Shown piece by piece: positions 1 through 8,690 of a DNA stretch of 64,000 nt. The stretch lies in the NCBI RefSeq assembly GCF_004912155.1, contig NZ_STGX01000020.1:1-64000 (forward strand). Direction: 5' to 3'. Position 1 is the first letter of the stretch, and each line of letters starts with the position of its first letter. Made by a program: the position numbers and the translations under genes. Under the pieces are notes generated by a model that saw only the letters and a program-made list of their open reading frames with translations, did not search any database and was not told the DNA's origin. Source of the DNA: Glycomyces paridis. GTDB taxonomy: Bacteria > Actinomycetota > Actinomycetes > Mycobacteriales > Micromonosporaceae.

Positions 1-310
1 TACGTCGACCATCACATACCGAACACACCCCACACCGGGGGGGATATCGGTTGGTCGGCATCGTCCGGAGGGCGGGACACACCACCACGCGATGAGGGAC
101 GCCAGTCCCTCCCCCCAGGAAGCCGCAACGCCGCCCGGGGAGCGCCAGGCCGGGCCCGGCGACACGCACCACCAGTGCCGTGCCACCCAAGGACCGGTCG
201 AGGAGCGAAGCGACACACCGCACCACCGACACGACCGGCACCATCGGCGCTATCGGTACGACCGAATGCGACCTGGTACGACACCGTGCGCCACAGGCGC
301 CCGACAGAAC

Positions 311-350
311 CGGATCGGATCGGATCGGAACTGGATCGGATCGGATCGGG
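311..350. repeat. CGGAT pentanucleotide tandem repeat
   Basis: Two short blocks of the 5-mer CGGAT/GGATC, three units each, are separated by a few bases. The second block continues into a 23-base word at 338-360 that recurs at 648-670 with one mismatch, so the surrounding region looks like decayed tandem and dispersed duplications. Confidence 0.75.
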
Positions 351-647
351 TCAGGCCAAAGCCGGCCGGGCTGGAGTGAGCCGAAGCGGAGTTGCCGGAC
401 CGGAATGGGCCGGGCTGAAGTGGGCCAGGCCGGATCGGGTCGGGCCACATCGGATCGGGCCGGGTTGGGCCGCTTGGATTCTAGAGGTCGTTGCAACACC
501 TTGATCTATAAGGGATTGCGATGGACTTCCAGATCCGAGAGGACCGGCACAAGGCCCGAGGGCGGGTCAGGTTGCACCGGAGCAGGTTAGGCCATAGCGG
601 GCCGAACCGAAGCGGGCGGAGTCGGGTCGGTTCCGAGCAGGTCAGCC

Positions 648-670
648 GGATCGGATCGGGTCAGGCCGAA
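648..670. repeat. Second copy of the 338-360 direct repeat
   Basis: This 23-base stretch matches 338-360 at 22 of 23 positions and lies 310 bases downstream. Both copies sit in the degenerate CGGAT-rich DNA and have no coding context. Confidence 0.7.
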
Positions 671-1477
671 ACGGGTCGGGCCGGAGCGGGTCGGCGACCG
701 ACACTGGTGACAGCGGCGGTCGCGGCGGCGGAGCAGACCGCGACAGTGGTCGTGGGTAGGGTCGGGGCGGCTAGGCAGCGAGGCAGAGTGAAGCCGGTTG
801 GCGCAATGTTCGCCGGGCGGGGCAGGCGAGACGGTGCCGGGCCAGGCGGGGCGGCAGGGCAGCGCGAAGTTGGGTGCTGTGGCCTTCACCGGGCGCAGCG
901 AAGCGGCGCGGCTGGCATAGCGCGGGGCGAAGCGCGAGGGCGCCGGGCGAGGCCAGCGGACCGGAGCGGTCGAGCGCGGCGAAGCTGCGAAGTGGAGCGG
1001 CGGTTGCCGCACCATGTGTAGCGAAGCGACAGCGGTGGCGGGCCGGGCAGACCGGCCCGAGACTCGCTAGTCGAGCGGGCCGAAGGCATCTGAGCTGAAG
1101 CCGCGCAATCAGTCCGGCAGTGAAACGAACTCCCGCCGCCCGGGTCCGAGACGGCCTGACCATACGAGCGCTCCGGCACCAGCCGACCAGCTCGTTGTCG
1201 CCGCCCGCTTTGAGGCCGGGCGAAACCGACCCGGCCCGACATCCCAGCCGCACGAACCGTCCACCACTCTGTCGCCGCCCACTCTCACCCCGTCCCGCCG
1301 CGACCCGGCCACCGCGGTGTGGCTGCTCAGGTGGACCGGTTGGGGTCGGCGCTGCCCAGGTGGGCTGGGTCCGGTGTTGGGCCGGTTCAGGTTTCGGCTT
1401 TCCTCGGTCGGTGGTGGTCACGTTTTTTGACGTGGGTTCGTCAAGGGGGCAAAGGGAGCGACGAGGGGAGATTCATC

Positions 1478-2242
1478 ATGAAGGAGCGCGGTGCATTCGG
1501 GCGGGTCGCGTTGGTGACCGGGGCCAATAAGGGGATTGGGCGGGCGACTGCTGAGCGGTTGGCGGGGCTTGGGTTTGCGGTGGTGGTCGGGGCGAGGGAT
1601 GGGCGGCGAGGGGAGGCGGTGGCCGGTGCTATTCGGGGGTCGGGTGGGGAGGCGCGGGCGGTCGGGCTCGATGTCACCGTGCCGGCGACGATCGAAGAGG
1701 CGAGAAGGTCGATCGGGGAGTGGTACGGCCGGCTTGATGTGCTGGTCAACAATGCGGGGATTTCGGGGTCGGGGAACGCGGCGCCGGGGGATGCGGTGGA
1801 CAGGGTGCCGAGCGTGGTGGATCTCGACGTGGTGCGGGAGGTGTTCGAGGTCAACGTGTTCGGGGTCATCGCGGTCACGAATGGGATGCTGCCTCTGCTG
1901 CGGCGTTCGGCGGGCGCGCGGGTCGTGAACCTCACCAGTCATTCGGCCTCGCTGGCCCTGTACGCCGACCCCGCGGGTCCGCTCGCGGGGCTGCCGTCGG
2001 CGGCGTATTCGCCCTCGAAGACCGCGCTGAACGCGGTGACCCTCCAGTACGCCAACGAGCTTCGTGGTGAGGGCATCCTCGTGAACGCGGTCGCTCCGGG
2101 TTTCGTGGACACCGAGATCAACGGCAACACCGGCGTCCTCAGCCCGGCGCAGGCCGCTGAGGCGGTCGTGCGCTTCGCCGTGCTCGGCGCGGACGGGCCG
2201 ACCGGTGGTTTTCACAGCGCGGAGGGTCCGCTTCCCTGGTAG
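1478..2242 (+). CDS. Short-chain dehydrogenase/reductase (carbonyl-reductase-like)
   Basis: The 254-residue product is a classical SDR and probably an NADPH-dependent oxidoreductase of the cytoplasm. The cofactor motif TGANKGIG is at residues 14-21, NNAG at 91-94, the catalytic Asn at 126, and Tyr177 and Lys181 form YSPSK with Ser in the preceding LTSHSAS strand. The ATG at 1478 is preceded by GAGGGGAG at about 1463-1470; the open frame extends upstream to 1319 but without motifs. Codon use is unusually G-rich in the first half (many GGG and GCG codons). The lone position after a repeat-rich region gives no hint of the substrate. Confidence 0.85.
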   Translation: MKERGAFGRVALVTGANKGIGRATAERLAGLGFAVVVGARDGRRGEAVAGAIRGSGGEARAVGLDVTVPATIEEARRSIGEWYGRLDVLVNNAGISGSGNAAPGDAVDRVPSVVDLDVVREVFEVNVFGVIAVTNGMLPLLRRSAGARVVNLTSHSASLALYADPAGPLAGLPSAAYSPSKTALNAVTLQYANELRGEGILVNAVAPGFVDTEINGNTGVLSPAQAAEAVVRFAVLGADGPTGGFHSAEGPLPW

Positions 2243-2288
2243 GTCGCTGGGGAGATTCGTCGGGGCGCTTTCGTGGTTCAATGGCGGC

Positions 2289-2675
2289 ATGGCGGGGAGG
2301 AAGGCAAGGCGGAAGAAGGCGCATCCGACGCTGCGGTTTCTGGTGATGGCGCGTACGGGTTCGGGGCGGTATCCGCATCCGGTCGAGGTCGGGTTGTACC
2401 CGGACGGGGCGGAGTCGATCGTGTCGTTCTCGATCGGGCCGCATGTAGTGAACGCGGGCGGGCTGGTCCGCTTGGCGTTCGTGATCGACGAGCCGAGCGG
2501 GGAGTTGAATCCGGTGTTCCAGCAGGAGTTCGACGCGGCGGAGTTGCACTGGCTGGTGCCGTACCTGGTGCGGCTCCTGGCGCGGGAGGACGTCACGGAG
2601 GAGATCGTGGCAGCTTACCAGGCGCGGCATGGCAAGCGGCCCGAGTCGATGCACATCGGACGGCCCCGCGTCTGA
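2289..2675 (+). CDS. Hypothetical protein, 128 aa
   Basis: I do not recognise this protein. It starts with a basic stretch (MAGRKARRKKAHP) followed by a mixed alpha/beta sequence with GRYPHPVEVGLYPDG and ending PESMHIGRPRV; there is no signal peptide or membrane segment. The ATG at 2289 is chosen because it lies 46 bases after the SDR stop; an in-frame start at 2205 would overlap the SDR by 38 bases. It may be co-transcribed with the SDR. Its stop codon is inside the hairpin at 2672-2693. Confidence 0.6.
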   Translation: MAGRKARRKKAHPTLRFLVMARTGSGRYPHPVEVGLYPDGAESIVSFSIGPHVVNAGGLVRLAFVIDEPSGELNPVFQQEFDAAELHWLVPYLVRLLAREDVTEEIVAAYQARHGKRPESMHIGRPRV

Positions 2676-2693
2676 CCGGTCGTGGCCGGTCAG
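2672..2693. terminator. Convergent-gene hairpin containing both stop codons
   Basis: CTGACCGG (2672-2679) pairs with CCGGTCAG (2686-2693) across a 6-base loop. The plus-strand stop (2673-2675) and the minus-strand stop (2690-2692) of the flanking genes both sit in the stem, so the element can serve both directions. Confidence 0.55.
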
Positions 2694-3292
2694 GCGGCGG
2701 TCTTGGGGGTCCGGTTCCTGCTGACGAGCCACCAGACGATCTGGAGCACGATGCCCAGAGCGGGGAGTCCGAAGACGACGGTGGCGAGGAGTTCATCCTG
2801 GGTCATCGATTCGAAGCCCGGGTGGTAGTTCTCGTCCGAGTAGAGGTACCGGAGTCCGATCGCGAGGGTCGCGGCGGCGAGTGCGGCCGAGCCGTAGACG
2901 ATGCGGCGGCCAGGCAGCGGCCACGCGGCGGCGATGAAGACCGCGGCGATGGCGAGGAAGCTGGCCGTGAAACCGATCGGGGCGGGTCCAGACTCGTCGA
3001 GCATGAAGGCCAGGAACACGGCGTACATCGCGATGAACCCCGTCAGCAGCGCGCCGCCCTCGGCGACGTAGGTGTCCAGGCGGGGCCGGGGCATCCTCCA
3101 CGACGCCCACAGCAGCCAGGGCACGGGGATCGCGGCGAGCACGATGAACAGCAGTTTCGCCGATTGGGTGCCGGGCTCGGCGAAGGCGAGCCAGCAGAAG
3201 AAGGACACGAGCCAGAGGACGGGGGCCGCCGTCCAGAAGGCGATGGAGGCGGGGCGTCCGATTCGGTCGGCGGTGCCGGGTGCGTTCATCAT
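2690..3292 (-). CDS. Multi-pass membrane protein of unknown function
   Basis: About 200 residues with roughly six hydrophobic helices: two near the N terminus (FWTAAPVLWLVSFFCWLAF, FIVLAAIPVPWLLWASW), two central, one near residue 130 and one near the C terminus (VVFGLPALGIVLQIVWWLV). No family motif is recognised. There are two adjacent candidate starts, ATG at 3292 and 3289. GATACT ends six bases before the first, compatible with a leaderless transcript; an open extension to 3442 is not hydrophobic and looks non-coding. It is convergent with the gene at 2289. Confidence 0.65.
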   Translation of the reverse strand: MMNAPGTADRIGRPASIAFWTAAPVLWLVSFFCWLAFAEPGTQSAKLLFIVLAAIPVPWLLWASWRMPRPRLDTYVAEGGALLTGFIAMYAVFLAFMLDESGPAPIGFTASFLAIAAVFIAAAWPLPGRRIVYGSAALAAATLAIGLRYLYSDENYHPGFESMTQDELLATVVFGLPALGIVLQIVWWLVSRNRTPKTAA

Positions 3293-3426
3293 GGAGCAAG
3301 TATCGCAATGGTTACTCCCCGGTAAGTAGCGTTTTCGTGCCATCGATTCCGGCAGTCGGGCGGGGTGCCTCGACTCGGGCGGCGCCTGCGGGTGCGGCCG
3401 CCATGTGCCAGAGCGTGAACGGGGTA

Positions 3427-3468
3427 TTGACGCGGCGCTCACTTTCGACTATTCCTATAGGAGAAGTC
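3427..3468 (+). promoter_or_regulatory. Promoter with overlapping dyad upstream of the YeiH operon
   Basis: TTGACG (3427-3432) and TATTCC (3450-3455) are separated by 17 bases. A 22-bp imperfect dyad at 3447-3468 (GACT, then TCCTATAGGA at 3453-3462 as a perfect core, then AGTC) overlaps the -10 element. A repressor binding there would block the promoter. The regulator is not identified. Confidence 0.5.
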
Positions 3469-3491
3469 TGCTTTCTTGAGAGGACGTGCCC

Positions 3492-3692
3492 GTGAGCAGC
3501 GAAACTCCCCCCGATAGTGCCTCAAAACCCAACGCCCCCAACGCTGAGGAGGCCGAAGCCTCCGATGACGCCGCCACCCCGGACGAAGCGGGCCGGGCGG
3601 CCGTCAGCGAGGACTGGGCGGCGGTCGTCGTCGGCCTGGTCCTCCTCGCACTCGTCCTGATCGGCGCGATCCCCGAAGGAGTGATCCCGTAA
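3492..3692 (+). CDS. Small single-TM protein preceding the YeiH exporter
   Basis: This 66-residue protein has an acidic, Ala/Pro-rich N-terminal half and one membrane helix near the C terminus (WAAVVVGLVLLALVLIGAIP). GTG at 3492 is chosen because AGGA at 3481-3484 is seven bases upstream; an in-frame GTG at 3486 is too close to it. Its TAA overlaps the ATG of the exporter gene (TAATG at 3690-3694), so the two are translationally coupled. It may be an accessory subunit; no known function. Confidence 0.7.
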   Translation: MSSETPPDSASKPNAPNAEEAEASDDAATPDEAGRAAVSEDWAAVVVGLVLLALVLIGAIPEGVIP

Positions 3693-4885
3693 TGGCCACC
3701 GACCCCACCCCGGCCGTCGCCGCCGACGACTCCCCCGCCCCGGAATCCGCTGACCCCGGAACCTCCGAACCCTTCGCCGAACCGTCGACCGTCGAACCCT
3801 CCGGTCCGTCACGCCCGCATTGGGCCTTCGCCGCGCTCGGCGTGCTGATCGTGCTGGTGCTCGGCGCGCTAACGCGGTTCCTCGAACAGTCCGTGCCCGA
3901 GTGGGCGGCGGGGTCGGCGCTGGCCGATGTCGCCGCGGCCGTCGAGTACCCCGTCTACGCGATCGCGCTGGGCCTCCTGGGCGGTCTGGTGATCAGCCTG
4001 ACCAGGTTGCGGGACAAGGTGTCCGGCGGCTTCCGCACCGAGTTCTTCATCAAGACGGGCCTGGTGCTGCTGGGCGCGTCGATCAACCTGTCCGTCATCG
4101 CGCGCGCCGCGGGACCGGCGATCGCGCAGGCGCTCATCGTGGTCCCGCTGGTCTTCTTCTTCACGTGGTGGCTCGCGGGCCGGCTCGGGTTGGACGAGAA
4201 GCTGCGGGCGCTGGTGTCCTCGGCCGTCTCGATCTGCGGCGTGAGCGCCGCGATCACGGCCGCGGGCGCGGTCCGGGCCCGCCGCGAGCAGCTCGCGTAC
4301 ACGGCGAGCCTGGTGATCCTGTTCGCGCTGCCGTCGATCTTCCTGCTGCCGTGGCTGGCCGACGTGTTCGGCCTGTCCGCACCGGTGGCCGGAGCGTGGA
4401 TCGGCGGCAACATCGACACGACCGCGGCCGTCGCGGCGGCGGGCGCGATCGTGGGCGAGGAGGCGTTGCAGATCGCGGCGGTCGTCAAGAGCACGCAGAA
4501 TGTGCTCATGGGGCTCGTCGCGGTCGCGCTCACCGCGTACTTCACGTTCCGTGTCGAGCGCGCGCCGGGAGCGAAGCGCCCCGGGCTCGGTGCACTGTGG
4601 ACGCGGTTCCCGAAGTTCGCGCTCGGATTCCTGCTCGCCTCGGTGGTCGCCACCTGGTATCTCGACGTCGCGGGCGAGTCCGGTGCAGCGCAGATCGGTG
4701 TCGTGACCGACCTGCGCACCTGGTTCCTGATCCTGGCGTTCGTCTCGATCGGCCTGGAGTTCCGGCTCGCGCGGCTGCGCGAGGCGGGCTGGCGCCCGAT
4801 CGCCGTGTTCGGCGGCGCGGCCGTGTTCAACCTGGCCGTGGCGCTGCTGGTGGCGTCGATCCTGTTCCGCGGCTTCGAAGTCTGA
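3692..4885 (+). CDS. YeiH/UPF0324 family putative sulfate exporter
   Basis: The 397-residue protein has a Pro/Ser/Glu-rich N-terminal tail of about 45 residues followed by roughly ten membrane helices. The family signature is visible in the long glycine-rich half with LGASINLSVIARAAGPAI, SAVSICGVSAAITAAGAV and GGNIDTTAAVAAAGAI. Members are annotated as putative sulfate exporters in the cytoplasmic membrane, but transport by this subgroup is inferred rather than proven. It overlaps the small TM gene by one base and is convergent with the HxlR gene across the hairpin at 4894-4939. Confidence 0.9.
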   Translation: MATDPTPAVAADDSPAPESADPGTSEPFAEPSTVEPSGPSRPHWAFAALGVLIVLVLGALTRFLEQSVPEWAAGSALADVAAAVEYPVYAIALGLLGGLVISLTRLRDKVSGGFRTEFFIKTGLVLLGASINLSVIARAAGPAIAQALIVVPLVFFFTWWLAGRLGLDEKLRALVSSAVSICGVSAAITAAGAVRARREQLAYTASLVILFALPSIFLLPWLADVFGLSAPVAGAWIGGNIDTTAAVAAAGAIVGEEALQIAAVVKSTQNVLMGLVAVALTAYFTFRVERAPGAKRPGLGALWTRFPKFALGFLLASVVATWYLDVAGESGAAQIGVVTDLRTWFLILAFVSIGLEFRLARLREAGWRPIAVFGGAAVFNLAVALLVASILFRGFEV

Positions 4886-4893
4886 GGCCGCAG

Positions 4894-4939
4894 GCGCGAC
4901 CGCCCGCCCCGGGGCCCAGCCCGGGACGGGCGGTCGCGC
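4894..4939. terminator. Bidirectional hairpin between the YeiH and HxlR genes
   Basis: A perfect 13-bp stem (4894-4906 with 4927-4939) is closed by a 20-base GC-rich segment that can itself pair as CCCGGG with CCCGGG. There is no T tract, as is common in actinobacterial terminators. Confidence 0.7.
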
Positions 4940-4942
4940 GCT

Positions 4943-5350
4943 TCAGTCCTGGTCGGCGTCCCAGCGGGCTCGGGCCGCCTCCATCTCGTCCAGGTGGTCG
5001 CGGGACCAGTCGGCGATCGCCACGACCAGACCGGACAGACTGCGCCCCAGGGCGGTGAGCCGGTACTCGACCTGCGGAGGGTTGGTCGGGAAGACGGTCC
5101 GGTCGACCAGGCCGTCGCGGCCGAGCCGCCGGAGCGTCAACGTGAGCATCCGCTGGGAGAGGTTCGGGACGGCGCGCTGGAGTTCGCGGAAGCGGCGCTC
5201 GCCCTTGGCGAGTTCGACCACGACGAGCACGGACCACCTGTCGCCGATGCGGTCGAGGACCTCGCGGATGCCGCAATGGTCCTCGCCACACGGGCCCGCG
5301 GCCTCATGCGCGCCGCCCTGGAGGGTTACCGCCGTGTGCCCTACCGACAT
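4943..5350 (-). CDS. HxlR family transcriptional regulator
   Basis: A 135-residue winged-helix regulator. Cys21 and Cys26 lie in GPCGEDHCGI just before the conserved core IGDRWSVLVVVELAKG and RRFRELQRAVPNLSQRMLT. In HxlR proteins such as YodB, QorR and HypR an N-terminal cysteine senses quinones or disulfide stress, so this is likely a redox-sensitive repressor. AAGGAGG lies eight bases before the ATG. It is divergent from the NmrA-like gene at 5435, an arrangement like E. coli ytfH/ytfG, which suggests that it represses that gene. Confidence 0.88.
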   Translation of the reverse strand: MSVGHTAVTLQGGAHEAAGPCGEDHCGIREVLDRIGDRWSVLVVVELAKGERRFRELQRAVPNLSQRMLTLTLRRLGRDGLVDRTVFPTNPPQVEYRLTALGRSLSGLVVAIADWSRDHLDEMEAARARWDADQD

Positions 5351-5434
5351 TCGAGTGCCTCCTTACGCCTGGGCCGAACGCTACCCATCATCGGAGACGG
5401 CGCCAAACGGCGCCCGGACGATGAGGAGTTGCAC

Positions 5435-6253
5435 ATGATCATGGTCACCGGCGCATCCGGCGCCCTCGGTTCGCGGATCGTCGCGGCGCTGTCGGAGGCG
5501 GGACGGGAGGTCGTGGCCGGGACGCGCAGGCCCGGCGAGGCCGCCACAGGCGTCCCCGCCCGGCGGGTCGACTTCGACCGGCCCGGGGAGTTGTCGGAAG
5601 CCTTTGCGGGCGTGGAGGTCCTGGTGCTGGTCTCGGCCGGGTACGCCGAGGACGACGTGGTCGTGTCCCGGCACGAGGGCGCCATCGCGGCCGCGATTGA
5701 GGCTGGCGTGCGGCATGTGGCCTACACGAGCCTGGCCGGGGCGGGGGATCACCTCAGCATCGCGCTCGCGCATCGGGCCACCGAGCGTGCGCTCGCGACC
5801 TCCGGTCTGGAGTGGACGGTGCTGCGGAACGGCCTGTACGCCGAGCTGATCGCGCCTTCGGCAGCGACGGCGGCGGCGAGCGGCGTGCTCGACGCGCCGA
5901 TGGGCGAGGGAAGCCTTGCCGTCGTGGCGAGGGCCGACCTGGCGGAGGCCGCGGCACTGGTGGCCTCCGAGCCGGAGGCGCACGCGGGCCACGTCTACGA
6001 GCTGGTCGGCGACAGGGCGCTGAGCGGAGCGGACATCGCGGCGGCGGTCGGGGCGCGCTACGAGCAGGTCTCGCTGGAAGCGTTCCGGGAGGCGCTGACG
6101 GGGGCCGGACTCCCGTCTTACCAAGTGGCGCACTCGGTGTCGATCTACGCGAACATCGCGGCGGGCTTTCTCGGCGGGACGGAATCGGACCTGCCCCGAC
6201 TGCTGGGCCGCGAACCGAGGAGCGCTCTCGACATCGTCACCGGCGCCGCGTGA
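5435..6253 (+). CDS. NmrA-like NAD(P)H oxidoreductase (QorB/YtfG type)
   Basis: A 272-residue Rossmann protein with TGASGALG at residues 5-12, ARRVDFDRP before an acidic loop, and the YtfG-like YTSLAGAGDHLSIALAHRA and WTVLRNGLYAELI segments. Relatives are NADPH quinone oxidoreductases. ATG at 5435 is preceded by AGGAG (5424-5428); the longer open frame from 4994 overlaps the divergent HxlR gene and is rejected. The product is probably induced when the HxlR regulator senses quinone or oxidant. Confidence 0.85.
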   Translation: MIMVTGASGALGSRIVAALSEAGREVVAGTRRPGEAATGVPARRVDFDRPGELSEAFAGVEVLVLVSAGYAEDDVVVSRHEGAIAAAIEAGVRHVAYTSLAGAGDHLSIALAHRATERALATSGLEWTVLRNGLYAELIAPSAATAAASGVLDAPMGEGSLAVVARADLAEAAALVASEPEAHAGHVYELVGDRALSGADIAAAVGARYEQVSLEAFREALTGAGLPSYQVAHSVSIYANIAAGFLGGTESDLPRLLGREPRSALDIVTGAA

Positions 6254-6307
6254 CGGACTGAGCGGTCGCCGCAGCCCTCGGTGGCACCAGGCTGGAACAC
6301 TGTCGCC

Positions 6308-8362
6308 ATGTGGTTCAAGGGAATCGAAGCGATCGACTGGGCCGGGCTCGACTGGGCCGGCCTCGACCATGCGTACGGCCCGGCCGGAGACGTGCCCGAA
6401 TGGCTGCGCCAGATGCGGTCACCGGATCCGGAGGCGCGCAGCCGCGCTTTCGGCGACCTCTACAACCAAGTGCTGCACCAAGGCTCGGTGTACGAGGCGA
6501 CGGCGGCGGTCGTGCCGTTCGTGGCGGCCGTCGCCGACGCCCCCGACACGCCCGATCGCGGCAGCACCGTCGCATACCTGGCCGCGATCGGCGACAGCGC
6601 GATCGAACAGTGCGAGGGCAAGTGGACCAGCGAGCCCTCGGTCGCGGCGATGGCGGCACTGCGGGAACGCGCCGAGCGGTTCGCGGCCTGGTCGACCGAC
6701 CCCGACCCGCGCGTGCGCCGGGCCGCCGCACCCGCGCTCGCGTGGTGCTTCGCCGACGCCGAGAAGGCCGCGACGCAGATTCGTGCGCGCCTCGAAGCCG
6801 AGGCCGACGCGCTCACTCAGGTTGCGCTCGTCGGGGCGGCAGCCGCACTTGCGTTGCGGGAGCATGCGGTCCATGAGGCGGTGGTCGCCGGTCTCGGCGC
6901 GCTGGCCGAGGACCGGCGGCGCATTCCGGAGGTCCGGCTCGCCGCGCTCGTCTCGCGGATGGAGTGCGCACCCGACGCCGCCGAGGGGGCTCTGGGTGCA
7001 CTCCTGGGGCTCCTCGGCGAGATCGCGCCGCGCGAGCCGCGGCCGGACCCCGCCGTCGCGGCGCCGCAGGAGGGCGTGCCGCCGCAGGTCAATGAGGCGT
7101 TCCGGGACCTCGACCGGCAGGCTGCGGAGTCCTCGGTCGTGACGGACCTGCTGAAGACGGCGCACCGGGCGCTCGGCGACCGCCTCCAGGCGCGGACGGC
7201 GCTGCTGCTCGCGCAGATCGGCCACGGCGACGGGCCCGTGCGGCTCGCCGGCATCGGCAGTGTCTCTGTACTGGTGGGGAAATGGCGCGGGGACTTCCGG
7301 GGACTCGTCGGTGCGTTGGGCGCGCAGTTGGGCGAGCCTGATCGGTACACGGCAAGGGCTGCAAAAGCACTCGAAGCATGCGGGCCGATGGCCGAACCCG
7401 CGCGGGAGTCGCTGGCGGCCTATGTTGAGCGCAGCGGTCCCGGCGCGTGGGCGGCCGCGGACGCGGTGGTGCGCGAGGCGCACCAGAACGCGGTCCGGGC
7501 CCTGGCGAGACTGGACGACGAGCGGGCGCTGCCGAGCCTGCTCCACGCGTTCGAGTCCGGTGTGGACCCGTGGCGGGCCGTCCAGGTGGCCGGGGAGCTC
7601 CGCAGCGCCGCAGCGGTGCTCGCGCCGGTCATCGCACGCTACCTGAGCGGCTTGGATCTGAGCGGCGGGCACCGGATGAGCGTGAACGCGTCGCTCACCG
7701 CGCTCGGTGCGCTCGGCGACCCCGCGACGATTCCGGTGATCATCGCCGTGACGGCGTCGGCGGTCGGCGCCGAGGAAGCGCACGGGCCGTCACCGGTGCC
7801 CGCGTGTCTCAAGGCGCTGGCCGAGTTCGGGCCCGCCGCCGCCGACGCCGTCGAGCTGCTGCGCGGCTTGACCTCCGATGCCGATGCGGCCGTGCGGTGC
7901 GCGGCGGCCAAGGCCTGGTGGCGGATCACCGGCGACCGGGACGGCACGAGGGAACTCGCGGCGGGCCTGCTCGGGGCGCCCGCCTGGTTCGCGGTCGGGG
8001 ACGGCGCCTCGCTGCTCGGCGAACTCGGCGCGGAGGCGGCCGCGTCGCTGCCCGCGCTTCGGCGCCTGTCGGGGCACAGGGACCACTGGGTGCGCGTCAA
8101 GGCGGCGTCGGCCGTGTGGGCGGTCGGCGGTGCGGATGAGGACGCGTTCGCGTTGGCGGCGTTGCGGAAGGAGTGGGAGGCCAATCGCGTCGTGGCCCGT
8201 GAGGTGGTGCCGGTCCTGGCGCGGAGGGGCGAGGCCGCCCGACCGCTGCTCGACCTGGTGGAGGGCGAACTCGCCAACGGGACTCGCGACGGGTTCACGG
8301 GCATCGCGGCGGACGAGCGGCTCGCGGCGCAATGCCGCGCCGTCGTCGCCGGGCTCCGCTGA
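6308..8362 (+). CDS. Large HEAT-repeat protein
   Basis: The 684-residue product is a solenoid of about a dozen HEAT-like helical repeats (for example ALGALGDPATIPVIIAVTAS and VRCAAAKAWWRITGD) without signal peptide or membrane helix. The N-terminal IDWAGLDWAGLDHAYGPA is typical of actinobacterial HEAT proteins that act as protein-binding scaffolds; no enzymatic motif is visible. ATG at 6308 is preferred over GTG at 6281 because homologues begin with MW/MF next to this motif and because AACACT lies six bases upstream as a possible leaderless -10. Partners are unknown. Confidence 0.85.
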   Translation: MWFKGIEAIDWAGLDWAGLDHAYGPAGDVPEWLRQMRSPDPEARSRAFGDLYNQVLHQGSVYEATAAVVPFVAAVADAPDTPDRGSTVAYLAAIGDSAIEQCEGKWTSEPSVAAMAALRERAERFAAWSTDPDPRVRRAAAPALAWCFADAEKAATQIRARLEAEADALTQVALVGAAAALALREHAVHEAVVAGLGALAEDRRRIPEVRLAALVSRMECAPDAAEGALGALLGLLGEIAPREPRPDPAVAAPQEGVPPQVNEAFRDLDRQAAESSVVTDLLKTAHRALGDRLQARTALLLAQIGHGDGPVRLAGIGSVSVLVGKWRGDFRGLVGALGAQLGEPDRYTARAAKALEACGPMAEPARESLAAYVERSGPGAWAAADAVVREAHQNAVRALARLDDERALPSLLHAFESGVDPWRAVQVAGELRSAAAVLAPVIARYLSGLDLSGGHRMSVNASLTALGALGDPATIPVIIAVTASAVGAEEAHGPSPVPACLKALAEFGPAAADAVELLRGLTSDADAAVRCAAAKAWWRITGDRDGTRELAAGLLGAPAWFAVGDGASLLGELGAEAAASLPALRRLSGHRDHWVRVKAASAVWAVGGADEDAFALAALRKEWEANRVVAREVVPVLARRGEAARPLLDLVEGELANGTRDGFTGIAADERLAAQCRAVVAGLR

Positions 8363-8368
8363 GCGGGC

Positions 8369-8686
8369 TCAGTAAGGGAGGTCGAAGAGGGAGACGAGGG
8401 CGCGGTTGAGTCGTTCCATGGTGCGGCCGGAGAGGGTGCAGGCGCAGTCGGCGAGGCTCCCGACCGTGGCCTGGCCGAGTTCGGCGACCTGGACGTAGCC
8501 CGCGACGGGGTCCTGGTCGCCGCAGGGCACCGAGACGGGCCCCGGTTTGCGGCCGAGCGGTGCCACGAGGACGCGGCCGGTGTGTGTGTCGGCGTTGAAC
8601 CGGTCGTCGGAGAGGACGACGACGCGCTGGCCGGTAGTGGTGTGCATGTAGACCTCGCCGCGCTTCAGCGCCGTTCGCTCCGGCAT
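8369..8686 (-). CDS. PemK/MazF-like toxin
   Basis: A 105-residue protein of the PemK/MazF/CcdB fold: KRGEVYMHTTTGQRVVVLSDDRFN at the start, then RVLVAPLGRKPGP and GYVQVAELGQATVGSL. MazF proteins are sequence-specific endoribonucleases neutralised by their antitoxin. The start at 8686 lies four bases after the antitoxin stop, as expected for a TA operon. The sequence is divergent from textbook MazF, so ribonuclease activity is inferred. Confidence 0.75.
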   Translation of the reverse strand: MPERTALKRGEVYMHTTTGQRVVVLSDDRFNADTHTGRVLVAPLGRKPGPVSVPCGDQDPVAGYVQVAELGQATVGSLADCACTLSGRTMERLNRALVSLFDLPY

Positions 8687-8690
8687 TGCG

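Larger units (their letters stand above)
1..1477. other. Gene-free, repeat-rich low-complexity region
   Basis: I see no supportable gene here. Open frames exist on both strands only because stop codons are rare in GC-rich DNA; none has a ribosome binding site or a recognisable domain, and the translations are rich in Arg, Pro and Gly. Positions about 300-700 are made of degenerate CGGAT, CGGGTC, GGGCC and GGAGC words, and about 780-1110 of AGCGAAGCG-like words. The last 60 bases before the gene at 1478 contain CACGT-N6-ACGTG around a T6 run at 1419-1434, which could be a regulator site for that gene. Confidence 0.7.

Noticed and set aside
92-1421. Several long open frames on both strands in the first 1.4 kb
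   Set aside because: All overlap each other, lack ribosome binding sites and domains, and have Arg/Pro/Gly-biased composition expected of GC-rich non-coding DNA.
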